A stretch of 64,000 nt of DNA from positions 620,001 through 684,000 of the forward strand of contig OZ037872.1 in NCBI GenBank assembly GCA_964035575.1, written 5' to 3'. Numbering within the stretch: the first letter of the stretch is position 1; every line of letters starts with the position of its first letter. Made by a program: the position numbers and the translations under genes. Below, piece by piece: positions 10,456 to 22,000 of this stretch. The DNA is from Rhynchopus sp. YZ270_cl-10 (taxonomy: Eukaryota; Euglenozoa; Diplonemea; Diplonemida; Diplonemidae). The notes below the pieces were generated by a model. It was not told where the DNA came from. It made no database searches and worked only from the letters and a program-made list of their open reading frames with translations.

Positions 10456-10494
10456 TATAAGATGACCCTAAGCCTCTCGTGTTAGTCACCTTAT
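10456..10494. repeat. Hairpin repeat with CCTCTCGTG loop
   Basis: The left arm TAAGATGACCCTAA and right arm TTAGTCACCTTA pair around GCCTCTCGTG. Relatives are at 32371, 32593, 54651 and 57371. It lies 116 bp past the stop of the coiled-coil/SAM gene. Confidence 0.65.
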
Positions 10495-10609
10495 CATATT
10501 CGTTATCGCACAGCATCATTGTAATACTTATGGGGTGGCTGAAGGGGGGTTCGCACTTCTTGCGTATTTTGTGCACCCCTCCATTCACCAAATTCGGTAT
10601 GTATTTATT

Positions 10610-13600
10610 TTAGGCAAGCAACTGAAACTCCGACCCCCGGGAGATCTTATTCGCAGCCTTGCGGAGTTGGTCGTTCTCTTTCCCCCAGAGGAGTGCGTTG
10701 AAGGCTTGTGGGCTGAGTTCTTGGCAGCTTTCTTCGTCGCCACGTTCTTCGACGATGTCGTACTCTTGCAAGGAGTGTCTGATGGTGGCAGCAGCGCTTT
10801 TGTCGGCAAGACGGCTGCGCATTTTCTCTACCCACGCCTCCAACGCTGTGCCCGCATCTTTGTCGCATGGGGGCACCGTCAGGAGGGCCTGCCGAATGCG
10901 CCTTTGCACAGACTCATCCAACTGCATCGAACTCAATACATCTGGAGTAATCTGCTTCAGCTTCTGAATGCTGCTGTACCCCCGCGACCTCAAAACCGGC
11001 AGCAAAAGACTCAGTTTGTATTTCTCAAGGAAGTTGTGAAGCGCCCGCAGGGCCTGTATCTTTTCCGTCTGTGCCTCCTGGGTGAGGAGCTCGGCGACAA
11101 GGGTTTTCCCTTCGGTGAGGCTCTTGAGGAGGGATGCCTTATCGCGTCGCCATTTGTCTTCTTGGGTGTTGAGTTTGTGCTCCTGTGCGAGGGCGGTGAG
11201 GCGGAGTGCGTTGCGTTCCTTCTCCCATTCGTCGGCGTCCTTCTGACGGTCCTCAAGCAGTGTTTCACGCTCTTTGGCAAAGCTGTCGCGTTCGGCAGAC
11301 ATCTCGATGTTGCTGGTGTCAATGGTGTTGCGTAACTCACTCAGGGTCCGCGCATGGCCCAGGGCAGCTGTTGTCATTTCTGCGTTCTGCTTGCGGACGT
11401 CTGCCGCAAGCTCCACAAAGAGCGGGTCCTTTGTCGGGTCGCGAGGGGCTGCAAGCTTGCTGCGGAGCTGTTTGTTCTCCTTCTGTAGGGAACGCAGTGT
11501 GTCGGATTTACCTGCGCAGTCGTCCGTGAGGTCGCGCGACACAACATCGTATGTGCTGTGCGACAGCTTGCGTGCAAGCTCCTCCTTCTTGAGCGCAAGG
11601 TTCGCGTCGCGCAAGCTGCGTTCAAGCTTGCCCACCTCGCTCGCAGACTTGGCCTGCTTGAGGGACATCTCCTCAGCCTTGAGGCGGTATGCGTTGCACT
11701 GCTTCTTCAACTCCAGCATCTCCTCCTGCAGGGATGTGATTTTGACGTCCGCCTCACGCTTCTGCCGCTCCGCACACATTGTGAGGCGGCCATTGTCGCT
11801 GGCAATCTTCTTTGTGCTGTGGCTCATATTCTCGATGCAGGCATCGAGCTGCTCCTTCCTGAAGGACACATTGTTCACCTCACCACGAGCATGCTCGAGC
11901 TGCCCGACGGCAGTATCCTTTGCACGGCGTAGGTCTGTGATGAGGGCGGTCTTCTGCTCATCACTGAAACGCTTCTCTCTGAGGAGCTCCTCCTTTGCAC
12001 GACGCTCCTTGAGCAGCTCTTCGAGGACGTTGATGCGACGGTCGCCTACCTTCACAAAGCAGCCGTTGATGAGTTCGTTTTGCCCTGCTGCACCTTCGGG
12101 ACCAGACGTACTACCGCGACCATGCTTGCTCCAGTGCAGCAGTGCATGTCTGTAGAGACTGCCAAAGGTGGTCGGGGTCTGCGCACGCACGATGTCGACA
12201 AAGCATATGTTGAGCAGGCACACACCGTTGCGCACAGCGTTCTCCTGCGCTGCATAGAGCATCTCCGCGAGGCTGGTACGGAAGGCGTGCCGGCTCTGTG
12301 GGTGGCACGCAGCCAGACGCATCAGCACATTCAAGGAGGTGTCCTGCGAGACCGACTGCAGGAACTGCTTGCTGTCGTACGCCAGCTTCTTGCCCTTCGC
12401 CTTCGCACCCCGCTTCCCCTTTACCTGCGGGACCTGCACTGCTGCTGCACGCTTCAAAGCAGAGACACGACCTTGCAGCTCTGACACCAACGTTGCAAGC
12501 TCTGTGAACACACAGGCGCGGTGCGGGCTGCTTTCACACATAGAAAACGGCGACATCCCTGCCTGCAGACGTGTTGGACGTTCCACTACACTGCTGAGCC
12601 TCCGCACCCTCCCACTTTCATCGAGGAGTGTGATGCTTCCGTCTAAGGTGGCGACTTCCTCTTCGGGGATGGCGTTGTTGGCAGCCTCGTCCAGAGACTC
12701 TTGGGTGATCTCCTGGGACAGATCCATTTCGAGCAGGCCCACCGAATGGCACGGCAGCGTCGACGGGGTGAACGGTGTGAAGCCAGGCTCCTGCTCCAAC
12801 ACACACTCTGTCTCACATATCTCCGACGGCTCCTCGTTCTCGACCTTCTCCGCTACGATGACCGTCGACGTCCCTTCCACATGCATATCAGCAAGGAACA
12901 GCAGCGCCGGGTCTAAGGAGACCACCCCCTTCCTGCACATCACCAACCCATGGTAGGGGTCGTCCTCGTACAACGTGTCGCTCGGGGTGTTCACAGAAAG
13001 CAACCTCAACAACGTCTCCGGCACACTCGAGACGGTGTCTGGAGTGAAGAGACGCAGGGCTTGGAAGACCACCTTTTTGTATGCATCGGTGCTTCCTTTT
13101 CCCTCTGGGGTATATAAAAACTCTAGGCGAAAGAGTTGGCACATATCATCACGAGGAGGTTTTGGGCGAAGAGGGGTGTTCGCTTTCTCTTTCTCCTCCT
13201 TCTCTGGGGCAAGCAGGTCTGCTGCACCTATGGCAATGGTTTTTCTGCGTCCCGCATGGTGTGGGTCGTAGTCATCCTCTGCGGCGCTTTCTGCCAATTC
13301 GTCTTTCAGCTTGAGGATGTCTGGGTCAACAACGCCACCAGCCGCATCACCTATTTGATGGGTAACATCAAATTCAGAGACCTTTTGTAAGACATAATTT
13401 GCAAGCTGCTGCGCTGACATCACCCCGCGAGATTCATGCAGTCGCAGCACCGTGCTGTCTCCGTTACCCCATCCGGTGTTTGAGGTGACCCCGGCACCGT
13501 GCTCCGCACTCCATTCGACTCTTGGGGTTTTCGCTTGGGCAGTGAAAGTACCATTGTATGAGAGACAGTCAAACTCCTCGTATTCCTCTTCGGGGAGGAC

Positions 13601-14218
13601 CTGAACACCCCCAGTTGGAAACATCCTGCCCAGACAGCTTTGCGAAGGGCGCATGCAGTTCATGCTGCCAGGTGAGAGAAGAGATGCATTCATTGGAACC
13701 TCATCAGACGCGCCAAAGCTCTTTTCAACCGTCTTCCCGGACAAATCATACACGGAAGCAATACACCGAGAGGTATCATGCGATGAGGTAAACGAATTAA
13801 ACGCACGCAACAAAGAAGCAACCAAACCCGGCGCATCTGCATCCACATCACGCTCCGCATCCGCAACAGTAATAAGGTTGACGTGCGTTGAGGTTCCATC
13901 ACAAAGCGAGGACACCACTTTAGACAGCGCTTCCTGTGCAAGACCTGCCTCGAAAACAAAAATATTATCCCCAAGGTGACTGTCCACCGATCTCCCTGTC
14001 TTTACCGTTGTCTTCGGTGCGGGAGACACTTTCTTCCGTTTTTTTGGAGACTTACACGGAGCCGTGTGCGTCTGAGATACATTCGACCCACCTTGTCTAG
14101 ATGAAGCAGACCCACCACGCTTAATCACAACAGTATTCGGTTTGGAACCATGTGAATGTGCACGCCTTCTCGATGCAACGACGTGCGACATAGGGGTGTG
14201 GCTTCGTACTGATGACAT
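10610..14218 (-). CDS. Large coiled-coil protein with C-terminal SAM-like domain
   Basis: A single exon of 1202 residues. The N-terminal part is basic (RRRAHSHGS, KKRKKV) and followed by a poorly conserved mixed region of about 550 residues that I cannot assign. From about residue 730 to 1060 there is a near-continuous coiled coil rich in Glu, Lys, Arg, Leu and Ala (for example LLKERRAKEELLREKRF). It ends in a compact helical segment at about 1064-1116 (FLEKYKLSLLLPVLRSRGYS, then LKQITPDVLSSMQL), which has the spacing of a SAM domain, and a tail of about 85 residues. SAM plus coiled coil suggests a self-assembling cytoskeletal or scaffold protein; this is inference. The ATG at 14218 is preferred over the frame start at 14338, because the intervening 120 bp are a CT-rich tract that looks like leader rather than coding. 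Confidence 0.65.
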   Translation of the reverse strand: MSSVRSHTPMSHVVASRRRAHSHGSKPNTVVIKRGGSASSRQGGSNVSQTHTAPCKSPKKRKKVSPAPKTTVKTGRSVDSHLGDNIFVFEAGLAQEALSKVVSSLCDGTSTHVNLITVADAERDVDADAPGLVASLLRAFNSFTSSHDTSRCIASVYDLSGKTVEKSFGASDEVPMNASLLSPGSMNCMRPSQSCLGRMFPTGGVQVLPEEEYEEFDCLSYNGTFTAQAKTPRVEWSAEHGAGVTSNTGWGNGDSTVLRLHESRGVMSAQQLANYVLQKVSEFDVTHQIGDAAGGVVDPDILKLKDELAESAAEDDYDPHHAGRRKTIAIGAADLLAPEKEEKEKANTPLRPKPPRDDMCQLFRLEFLYTPEGKGSTDAYKKVVFQALRLFTPDTVSSVPETLLRLLSVNTPSDTLYEDDPYHGLVMCRKGVVSLDPALLFLADMHVEGTSTVIVAEKVENEEPSEICETECVLEQEPGFTPFTPSTLPCHSVGLLEMDLSQEITQESLDEAANNAIPEEEVATLDGSITLLDESGRVRRLSSVVERPTRLQAGMSPFSMCESSPHRACVFTELATLVSELQGRVSALKRAAAVQVPQVKGKRGAKAKGKKLAYDSKQFLQSVSQDTSLNVLMRLAACHPQSRHAFRTSLAEMLYAAQENAVRNGVCLLNICFVDIVRAQTPTTFGSLYRHALLHWSKHGRGSTSGPEGAAGQNELINGCFVKVGDRRINVLEELLKERRAKEELLREKRFSDEQKTALITDLRRAKDTAVGQLEHARGEVNNVSFRKEQLDACIENMSHSTKKIASDNGRLTMCAERQKREADVKITSLQEEMLELKKQCNAYRLKAEEMSLKQAKSASEVGKLERSLRDANLALKKEELARKLSHSTYDVVSRDLTDDCAGKSDTLRSLQKENKQLRSKLAAPRDPTKDPLFVELAADVRKQNAEMTTAALGHARTLSELRNTIDTSNIEMSAERDSFAKERETLLEDRQKDADEWEKERNALRLTALAQEHKLNTQEDKWRRDKASLLKSLTEGKTLVAELLTQEAQTEKIQALRALHNFLEKYKLSLLLPVLRSRGYSSIQKLKQITPDVLSSMQLDESVQRRIRQALLTVPPCDKDAGTALEAWVEKMRSRLADKSAAATIRHSLQEYDIVEERGDEESCQELSPQAFNALLWGKENDQLRKAANKISRGSEFQLLA

Positions 14219-14730
14219 TGCAGGGAGGGGGGGAGAGAGAGAGAGAGAGGGAGGGAGGGAGAAGGCTGTGTATTTCCGTCCCTTCTGGTTTGTGGTGATG
14301 AAGGAGAGGAGGAGGGGGGAAAGAAATGCTTGGGTCATTTTGGAATATGGTTCAGAGAGTGTTCCTTAAGGTTTTGTACGAAAAGGGGTACAAAGCCTCG
14401 AGACTGGGTGTGCGGAATCCCTGATTACTGAGAGGTAATATCGGCAGCATGCCTGAAAGGATTAGAGTATGGTGTGCAGAAATCTTTGAGGATGTTTGTG
14501 GTGTATAGGGTGCCGTCGGTGTCGATGCACGCAGGGGGTTAATGGTGAAGCTGCTTGAGCAGATAAAGAAATATGTCAAAATTGAGGTCAATAATAGTGC
14601 GGAAATCTTCTGGGGGATGAAGGCATCCCCAGAGGCATCGAAAGAAAAAGAGAAAAAACAAATGCCGTTCTTTTTTGAACAAAGAGACCTTCACTCTTCT
14701 CGGTAATTTACTTCTCCTTTTTTTTTTTTG

Positions 14731-14772
14731 TTGAAAAGATGCAGTTGCCATCTGTGCAATATCTCCACACTA
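14731..14772. repeat. Dispersed motif repeat (AGTTGCC...CTCCAC type)
   Basis: TTGAAAAGATGCAGTTGCC is followed by TGTGCAATATCTCCACAC. It matches the copies at 9953, 14911 and 53758. Confidence 0.5.
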
Positions 14773-14910
14773 CTTAAGAGCCCGTGGGGTGTGGTGGGGG
14801 AGGACGAGGGTGGTTGGAGGGGTAGACGAATAAAAAGGGAAAACTCTTGAGCTTACTTTTTGGAATTTTTTTTTTTTCCCGTCCTCTTTTTTGCCTTTTT
14901 CTTTTTTGTG

Positions 14911-14956
14911 TTAAATTGCGAAGAATGCAGTTGCCCACTGCACAAGCTCCACTTTC
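14911..14956. repeat. Dispersed motif repeat (AGTTGCC...CTCCAC type)
   Basis: GAATGCAGTTGCCCACTG is followed by CACAAGCTCCACTTT, only 140 bp from the copy at 14731. Confidence 0.5.
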
Positions 14957-15824
14957 GATTTTTTGTAACATCGATCACTTGACAACATTTCCTCTTAACA
15001 TATTTGCATAAGCCAGAATGTGTTGACATACTTAAACTGAAGCGCATATGACGAACCCCCCTCAATGAACGCAAGCACTAAACAGCTGGTTTCTTTTCCC
15101 TCTCCTTCCCCCAAAAAAACCCCCCTGGTCAGCTAAAATTCACCCCATTCCAACTATTTGACCACTTTCGTCGTTTATCAAATAACCATCTGATTTTGAC
15201 GCTGTATTTGCCGCCAAATACTGGCAAACACAGAGTTAAAAATCAAATGGAATAAAACAGACAAGGGGAACCTTTATTTTGCCTGATCTAGGAAGAAAAA
15301 AAAAACGCAGAAATCGAGAAATTCCATTTTCACCGAACCACGCAAAAGCTAGGAAACAAGCAACAAAAAATAGGGGAGAAAAAAGTTGGTAGAGTATCCC
15401 TAAGCCTCGCTGGTGCTTAGTAAAAAATAAAAGGCGGGGGGAGGAAGAAAAGGTTGAAAAATGCCTGTACTTACACATCTTTAAAAAATAGGGGGTTGTT
15501 AACTGGAGTCTCCACCTCGATCGATATGTGACACAACTCAACAGGATGTAAAACACCACCCCAGAAAAAAATCACATACAGACAGAAATCCACCAACAGA
15601 ACAGGGACAACTGTTTATAATGAATCATACCCAAAAAAAAAACCCCCTGTTAACCTACCCTCACCACCAATAAGTGAAAAGGGGAATTTGTTTCGACGCC
15701 TGTTCCTTCGAACGAAGGCATGTGTGTGTGTGTTTTGTTTATTTGTGCTGACAATACCTTTACCTACTGGATAAAAAAGATCTGTCAATTTTTTCAAAAA
15801 AAAAAAAAAAAAACGTTCTGAAAA

Positions 15825-16705
15825 CAGAGCTCGCGCTAAAGTCCATCCCTCATCCCGGGATTTTTGGGGGTTTTGGTAGGAACGTTTTTTTTTTGCAGTA
15901 CGGGGATTTCATTAAGAAACCAGAAGTTCTAATATTGTTGAGTAAGACCACCACATAGTGGACTTGCATATACATGTGACCCCGCCGTGGAACGCAATTG
16001 GCTCGGAAAGCCAAAAGAAAGAGGAGAAAAAAAGAAAAGGAAAAAAAAAAAAAAAAAAGTTGGTTACCGTGCGCCTGCGGCGCTGCCTGTTCCCTTCCAG
16101 TTTCTACAGGCAAACACTTGCCCCCTTTACCTTACACTGACGGGTTTTGACCAAAACCAAGAACTTGTCCATTTCGGCAAATTGACCCCACCACAGAACG
16201 GACGAATTCCGGAAATGCAAAATGCCGGTGTTTTCGCGCATTTTCATGTTGCAAGACGTCAGGATCAGGGAGAGAAAATCTGGTTGTGGGATTTACATTG
16301 GCCCTCTTTACCCTACATGGATTTTGACCAAAACCAAAAAATTGGCCATTTCGGCAAAGTGACCCCACCACAGCGCGGACGGATTCCGGAAATTCCAATC
16401 GCGGTATGTTTTGGGGCTGAAAACCCACTGATTTTCAGGAGAAAAATTGCTTCCAAATCTCGGAATTTTCCGAATTTTCCTGAAAATGACCCTTGTTTAT
16501 GAGTATGGGTTCATATTTTGCGAAAATTTAAGTCACTAAAATTTTGTCCATTTTTCCGTATATACCCCACCACAAGCCGGGATTGGCCCGGAAATGCCAC
16601 AAAACGGGGTTTCCGGGCCTCCCCAGCTAACCTTTTCGAGGAACGTTTTTCCGTACCCGAAATCCATTTTTTCCCCATTTTTCCCCATAATTAGCGCGAC
16701 CACTG
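15825..16705. mobile_element. hAT-like non-autonomous element, 881 bp, copy 1
   Basis: The terminal inverted repeats are CAGAGCTCGCGCTAA and CAGTGGTCGCGCTAA (read inward from the right end). The exact 8-bp duplication TCTGAAAA lies at 15817-15824 and 16706-16713. It is nearly identical along its length to 38248-39123. Inside are about four degenerate copies of a CCCCACC...GGAAATGC module and one GC-rich 18-mer (16066-16083). There is no transposase; open frames over it are chance. Confidence 0.92.
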
Positions 16706-17250
16706 TCTGAAAACTTACAGAAACTTCAGGGGGGGAGATGGCTCCTTTCTTCTTCTCATTTTTGGGGATGAGGGGAGGGAGGGAGGGAAATAAGCACTGG
16801 CGGAACTGCTTCAAATATTTAACGTTAGTCATGGTTATCGGAATCACCTCAAGTTGGGTGGGTGGGGTGGGGGGAGAGGGGGTGTTAGTAAGCACGGAAG
16901 CCTTTGTTACCTCGGTAAACAAGCAAGTTTCCTTGTTGCGTAACAAGCAAAAAAAAAAAATGTAACAAGCTCGAGCTCGTTGCGTAATGTATTTGAATGC
17001 AAAATGCAGACAAATGGATGTTACGTAGCAAAAAATATTGTTAATTTTGCTTGTTACCGGGGGTAACAAGGACCACCGTGTAACAAACGAAAAAAGAAGA
17101 AGAAAAAAAGACATTTTTTTTTTCAGAATACGGTGTCATTTTCATTTTGAGGAATTCCATCGCTCTCTTTTTGTGCAATATTGCGATGGTTCCCTATTTT
17201 AAAACCAACGTAATTTCAATGTTAGGATACTTACAGACAGATTTTATTTT

Positions 17251-17304
17251 ATTTTTTTGAAAACTTGGTTGTATTAGTGTAGACACCCGAGGATGAACTC
17301 CACT
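17251..17304. repeat. Dispersed motif repeat (T-run, GAAAACTTGG...ACTCCAC type)
   Basis: It is almost identical over about 45 bp to the copy at 10310-10362, although the flanks differ. Confidence 0.65.
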
Positions 17305-17433
17305 ATACACACTTTTTTTTTGTTTTAGAGTATCGTCAACCACCATTTGTCAAAATAGACAATGGTTCTGTACGACCATTTCATTTTTTGTTTTTTTTTG
17401 TTTTTGCTTTTTTTTTTTTTGCTGTGTCGACAA

Positions 17434-18080
17434 CAGAGATGGAGATAGATTTGGGATTTTCAAAAAAGACCCGGTTTGACCCGGTCTGAGCTTTTTGGGG
17501 TCAAAAAAAAAAATTTTCGCGCTGCGCGCGAAAATGACACTGCACGTGCGACCTGGTTGTTACACTTCTTTGGCGGGGAACTTGCGCAACAGCGTTTGTG
17601 CCTTGATGAAGGGGAGTAGGGTCCATGTTCCCCCGTTGTGCAGCACACCGAACTTCACGCACTCGGCAAAAGTGGATTTCTCGGCGGTCATGGCCCAAAG
17701 GTTCCTGGCGAAGCCACGGTACGCAACATTTCAAAAAAAAAAAATGCGCTCAAAATTGTACATTTTGGGGTGGGTTGCAAGCTTGCGCCGCAGGCGCACG
17801 GTACGCTACTTTTATTATTTCGCCATGCTGCATGCTTCCTTTTGCTTCGGCGTTTGACTAATTGAGTCGCGTTCTGGCTGTGACGGGGTCACTTTGTTCA
17901 TGAGGCCATTTCTGGTCACTCTCAGAGGCTCGTGTGAGGTACCAAAAAAAATCGATTTTCTCCCAAAATTGCAAATCCCATTTTTTTTTTTTTTTCCAGA
18001 CCGGGTTTTTCGCCAAAATCCCATTTTTTTTTTTTTGACCCGGTTTTGAAACCGGGTCAGTAGACGCACCTCCACCCCTG
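17434..18080. mobile_element. hAT-like element, 647 bp, carrying a protein-like fragment
   Basis: The ends are CAGAGATGGAGATAG and, inward from the right, CAGGGGTGGAGGTGC. The exact 8-bp duplication GTCGACAA lies at 17426-17433 and 18081-18088. A second inverted pair, GACCCGGTTT, lies inside (17468 and 18057). The element carries the shared GC-rich 18-mer (17785-17802). A minus-strand open stretch at about 17563-17721 reads like folded protein (for example FAECVKFGVLHNGGTW) and ends at a stop; it may be a captured gene piece or a transposase relic. Confidence 0.85.
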
Positions 18081-18446
18081 GTCGACAATCACTTCACTCC
18101 AAAAACGGAACAAAGTTCTTGTGCTCAAAGTTGGCCGAAGCCTTTGTACTGCAGATTATTGTTGCAAGCCCCATTTTCCCTAAAAATTTTGTTTTGTTTT
18201 TTTTTTTTTTTTTTTTTTTGTAGCATCGACAATCACCTACCGAGGTAGGTACTGTACACAGCGCCGGCCCCGAATGCATTTTTGTTAATTTTTTTTGGAT
18301 TCGAAAAACATCACTTCCTTCCTCCGATCCACGTTTTTCACTTTAAAAAAAAAAAATGGTATTTACCCCTCCCAAAAAAACCCCTGCCCCCAAAAAAATG
18401 GGGGAAATAGAATAGAATGAACTTATTTGATTTTAGACTACTATCA

Positions 18447-18584
18447 CCACCTGATTTTTACCCCGCGTATAGGCGCGTAAAGGCGCGTAAAAGCTGGGAA
18501 AAATGGGTGGGGTTTGGCCTATACGGGCCTGTACGGGCCTGTACGCGCTTTTACGCGCCTATACGCGGAGTAAAAATCAGGTGG
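18447..18584. mobile_element. 138-bp foldback element
   Basis: Inverted arms of about 45 bp begin CCACCTGATTTTTAC and continue through a CGCGTATAGGCGCGTAAA block. The 5-bp duplication TATCA lies at 18442-18446 and 18585-18589. The loop is about 45 bp. The family is unassigned. Confidence 0.75.
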
Positions 18585-18747
18585 TATCACAAGATAGTGT
18601 AGAATAAAAAAGGGGGACAATATGAAAAGAACACGACATGCCTGACAGGGGAATCACTTTTTGGAAAGCTGTGCATGCTCCACTGCCAATAGCAAGCCTC
18701 GCACTTCCTCTCTCTTTCTCGTTCTTTTTTCTTTTTTCGCATTTTTT

Positions 18748-18802
18748 GTTTTTTTTTGAAAACTTTGCTGTAGTGTAGACAACCTGAGGATGGAGCTCCA
18801 CT
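18748..18802. repeat. Dispersed motif repeat (T-run, GAAAACTTTG...GCTCCAC type)
   Basis: A diverged member of the group at 10310 and 17251. It lies about 230 bp beyond the stop of the MAP kinase gene. Confidence 0.5.
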
Positions 18803-19028
18803 CTTCTTTTTGTTTTTTTGTAGTTCCCTCCCTTCTTTTTTCGCATTTTTGTTTTTGTTTTTGTTGTTTTCATTTACTCCACGCAGGGAAGGGGAGGGGG
18901 TGAAGGTTTGCTAGGGGCGGGAAGGAAGGGAGGGAATAAGAACGTCATAACGCAACACATCCTGAGAACCTGCCACCTCCCATCCCCACTGGCTGCGTAG
19001 AGAGGGTATCTATTTTTTTTTCGTCGGT

Positions 19029-22000
19029 CTAGCTTTTGAACATATCGCGGATTTCCTGAAATTAAAGAAAGTGGAGATTGCACTACTGTACCAACACAAC
19101 CGAGGGAACTACACTACTCCAATTTTTCAAGGGAAAAAAATTTTTTTTTAATTGATGTAGTGCTGTGATCTTCACTCAGGTAGTATTTTTTTTTTTTGTA
19201 TATCGAATCACCCTGTCAGGTTCTGTACACAAAATTTCCCGAAAAGCGGCATTGATAGTTGGGTAGGTCAACTCACGAAGGCAGATGAGGCGGACATACA
19301 AAGGCAAGGGAAAATTACCCAAGGTATTATTTACTGAAACTCAACGCTTGAGTCACCTTGAAAATAAAATGGGGGCCCCAAAGGAACAAAGGTGGTTTTC
19401 CCCCGACAATCTATTGGTTTAGTGTCATTCTAACAGCCATTCCAGACAGTCTTCACCAAAAAATTACCTTAACCCTTTAGACCCGAAGCCAGATTTTCGA
19501 CCCACTTTTGAGTTTTGGTTTTTGGGGCTCTCCAACCGGTAAAGGGACCCCAGATGCAAATTTTAAATCGTACCTGGCCGCAATTGAAAGATTTTGAACA
19601 CGGCTTTCAATTCCATTATTTTAAGTTTTTTTTCGCAAAAAAAGGTTTTCCACAAAATGAGGTACGCATAAAATCCATCTTTTGATTTTTTGCTGATCCT
19701 TCCGGCAAAAAAAATCACCGTAAATTATTGCTGTCCGAAAATGGCGTTATTTGAAAGATTGACCACAAAATCTTTTCAAAGAAAAAAAAATCGAGCAAAA
19801 AGTCCTAGTAGAATCCAACTTATATGAGTGTAGCTCTGTTAGCAGCATGTCTAAAAATCGATTTCCCTAACGATTTACACTGAAACACCACTACACACGT
19901 AAAAAGGCGATTTTTTTCACGTTTTTGGGCATCTACAGGTCCGAAACACCCCCAGAATGGGTCAGAACTACCCTGTGTGCCGAAAATTCACAAAAAAAGC
20001 ACCCTAAAATACGAAAAAATAGTGAAAACCCGGCTTATAACGTGTTTTGGGTGGGAATAAGGCAAATAATAGTCAGAAAAACAGTGATTTTGGTGGTGGT
20101 TCTCACGGACTTCCAAATTGCACTCAGATGCACAAAAGTTTTCGATTCTTGCTTCTTTTGACAGATTTGACATCAAATCTTTCCAAAAATGCAAAAATCT
20201 TTTCACGAAAATGAGTAGACCCCTACTTATCAACCCTACTAGCCTTACGACCTTAGCAACGTACAACCCGTGATTTTGGTGGTAAAATCACACCAAAATC
20301 CGAGGATATCGCAGATGCATAAAAGTATTCGATTTTGGCGTATTTTGAAAGATGTGAACGAAATCTTTCCACACAAAAAAAGTGTTTTCACGAAAACGAC
20401 TAGAAAAATTCTTATCACATGGCGGCTCTGAAAAGTGACTTTTTCCCGTACTTTTTCATGCTCTGGCAGCTCCGCCTTCCCTCCAGCATCCAAAAAAATA
20501 TCAGATGAACAAAACTTTTCGATTCTTGCTTCTTTTGAAAGATCGGCGCAAAATCTTTCAAAATATAAAAAATGTTTTTCCCATTTTGAGTAGAACACTC
20601 CTAATTGTATGGCGCCATTCGGGTGGCCATATATGGGTATCTCGGGTCTAAAGGGTTAAAGGGATCATTTGAGAATCTGGAGGGGGCGGGGTTTGTACAT
20701 ACCTTGATCAACTGCCTCACCATGCTCTTATTCAAGTCACGGGTGAAGTGTCCGTCTTGGTATCCATACGAGGACAGCACGGGAGCGATTTTGGGGTGGG
20801 ACTGAAGCGCGTTTGCGACACACTGAGAGGAAGGGGTGTAATAATTATTTTGAATTTTCGACATGATTTTATCTTTCAAAAAAAAGTGTAAATAGCGTGT
20901 TGCCAAACTTCCGAGGCTTGACAGAAGACCGGCCAACTTCGATCAACCCAAACCATTTTCAGATCTAACCGAAATCTCTCATACACATTTCTTTTACCAC
21001 TATCGTCATCATGGAACACGCTGGGGTAAAAACAAAGAAGAAAACTTTGTGACACTGAACCTTAGCGAACCTAAGCTGAGTCACCTAAAAAAAAATTTTT
21101 TTTTTTTGAAGTGCGTCTTCCACGGATTGTCTACCCAGAGAATGCAGGAAGGCACACAGCCGCTGTCTCAAACGAACAAAGGGTAGGGTTTCATACCTCC
21201 TCGAGGGGTGCCTGCGCGCTGGAGATGGTTGCGCTGCGGTGCTCGTCAGCGATGTTGGAGAGGGTGTCCACAATCATGTCGATCTCGGACGGAAGCTTGC
21301 CTGCGTCTGCGTCAAACTCGACGTCCTCTTCCGCTTCCTGTGGGGTGAGAGGCGGTGAAGAAAATCCAGCAAAAAAACCCCCCCCACAAAAACCACGCAT
21401 AATTATCTCTAAGTACGTAGCGATATAGCACCACACCACGAGGACTACCTCAAATCAACAAAGCGGTTATTTGAGTATATGGTGCAGCGTGGCGAAACTA
21501 AAAAAAATTGCTAAAAGGAGGGATATTTCAAGAAAACCTCCCGAGGAAAACTAATGCTGCAAAAATTTCTATTGTGAACCATTTGGGGGAAGTTGTTTTT
21601 TGGATCCCTTTTGGGTGGGACAAAAACAACGTCAGGAAAAAAAAAGGTTGATTGAATGCCTCTCGGCAACAACGAGAGAGGTTAAGGGGAACCTAAGCCT
21701 CTTGTCTTTGATTGCCTTTGAGGCGCTAGCAACAGTTTTGGTACCATAAACCAAATGGAGGGCGGGGTGTGGGGGTGGGTGGCAAACCTGGGGGTTGACT
21801 GTCATCTCGAACCCTGTGCGGGCAGTGCTTTCCCCTTTCTCCAGCGAGCCAGGCTTTTGCAGCTTTGCCTGCAGGGATGTGGTGTGTGTGATTTGGTCTA
21901 TCTTTCCTCCCTTTTCTTTCTACATCCATTTAGAGCCTATCTCCTCCGCTTCATCAATCAGATGAATGGGGAATCATTGTAGACATAAGGTAATAGGCCT

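Larger units (their letters stand above)
6605..10609. other. Transposon-rich interval between two genes
   Basis: The 4-kb gap holds a poly-G run (6704-6723), two abutting TA-flanked elements with one nested hAT-like element, a minisatellite and three dispersed short repeats. These are listed separately. No complete gene was found; one possible first exon is at 9604-9649. Confidence 0.6.
14219..19028. other. Intergenic interval with transposons and dispersed repeats
   Basis: The 4.8-kb gap between the start of the SAM-protein gene and the last exon of the MAP kinase. It contains two hAT-like elements, a 138-bp foldback element, and four to five dispersed motif repeats with long T-runs. The remainder (15060-15800 and 16710-17250) is A/T-homopolymer-rich with no gene recognised. 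Confidence 0.55.

Noticed and set aside
10535-11335. A 266-codon plus-strand frame
   Set aside because: It is the mirror of the coiled-coil/SAM coding sequence, whose codon bias keeps the opposite frame open.
15987-16502. A 171-codon open frame over the hAT-like element, repeated at 38421
   Set aside because: It is low-complexity at its start and interrupted differently in the second copy; it matches the non-coding repeat modules, not a transposase.
17468-18057. GACCCGGTTT inverted repeats as the ends of an element
   Set aside because: No target duplication flanks them; the CAG ends at 17434 and 18080 with exact GTCGACAA duplications define the element instead.
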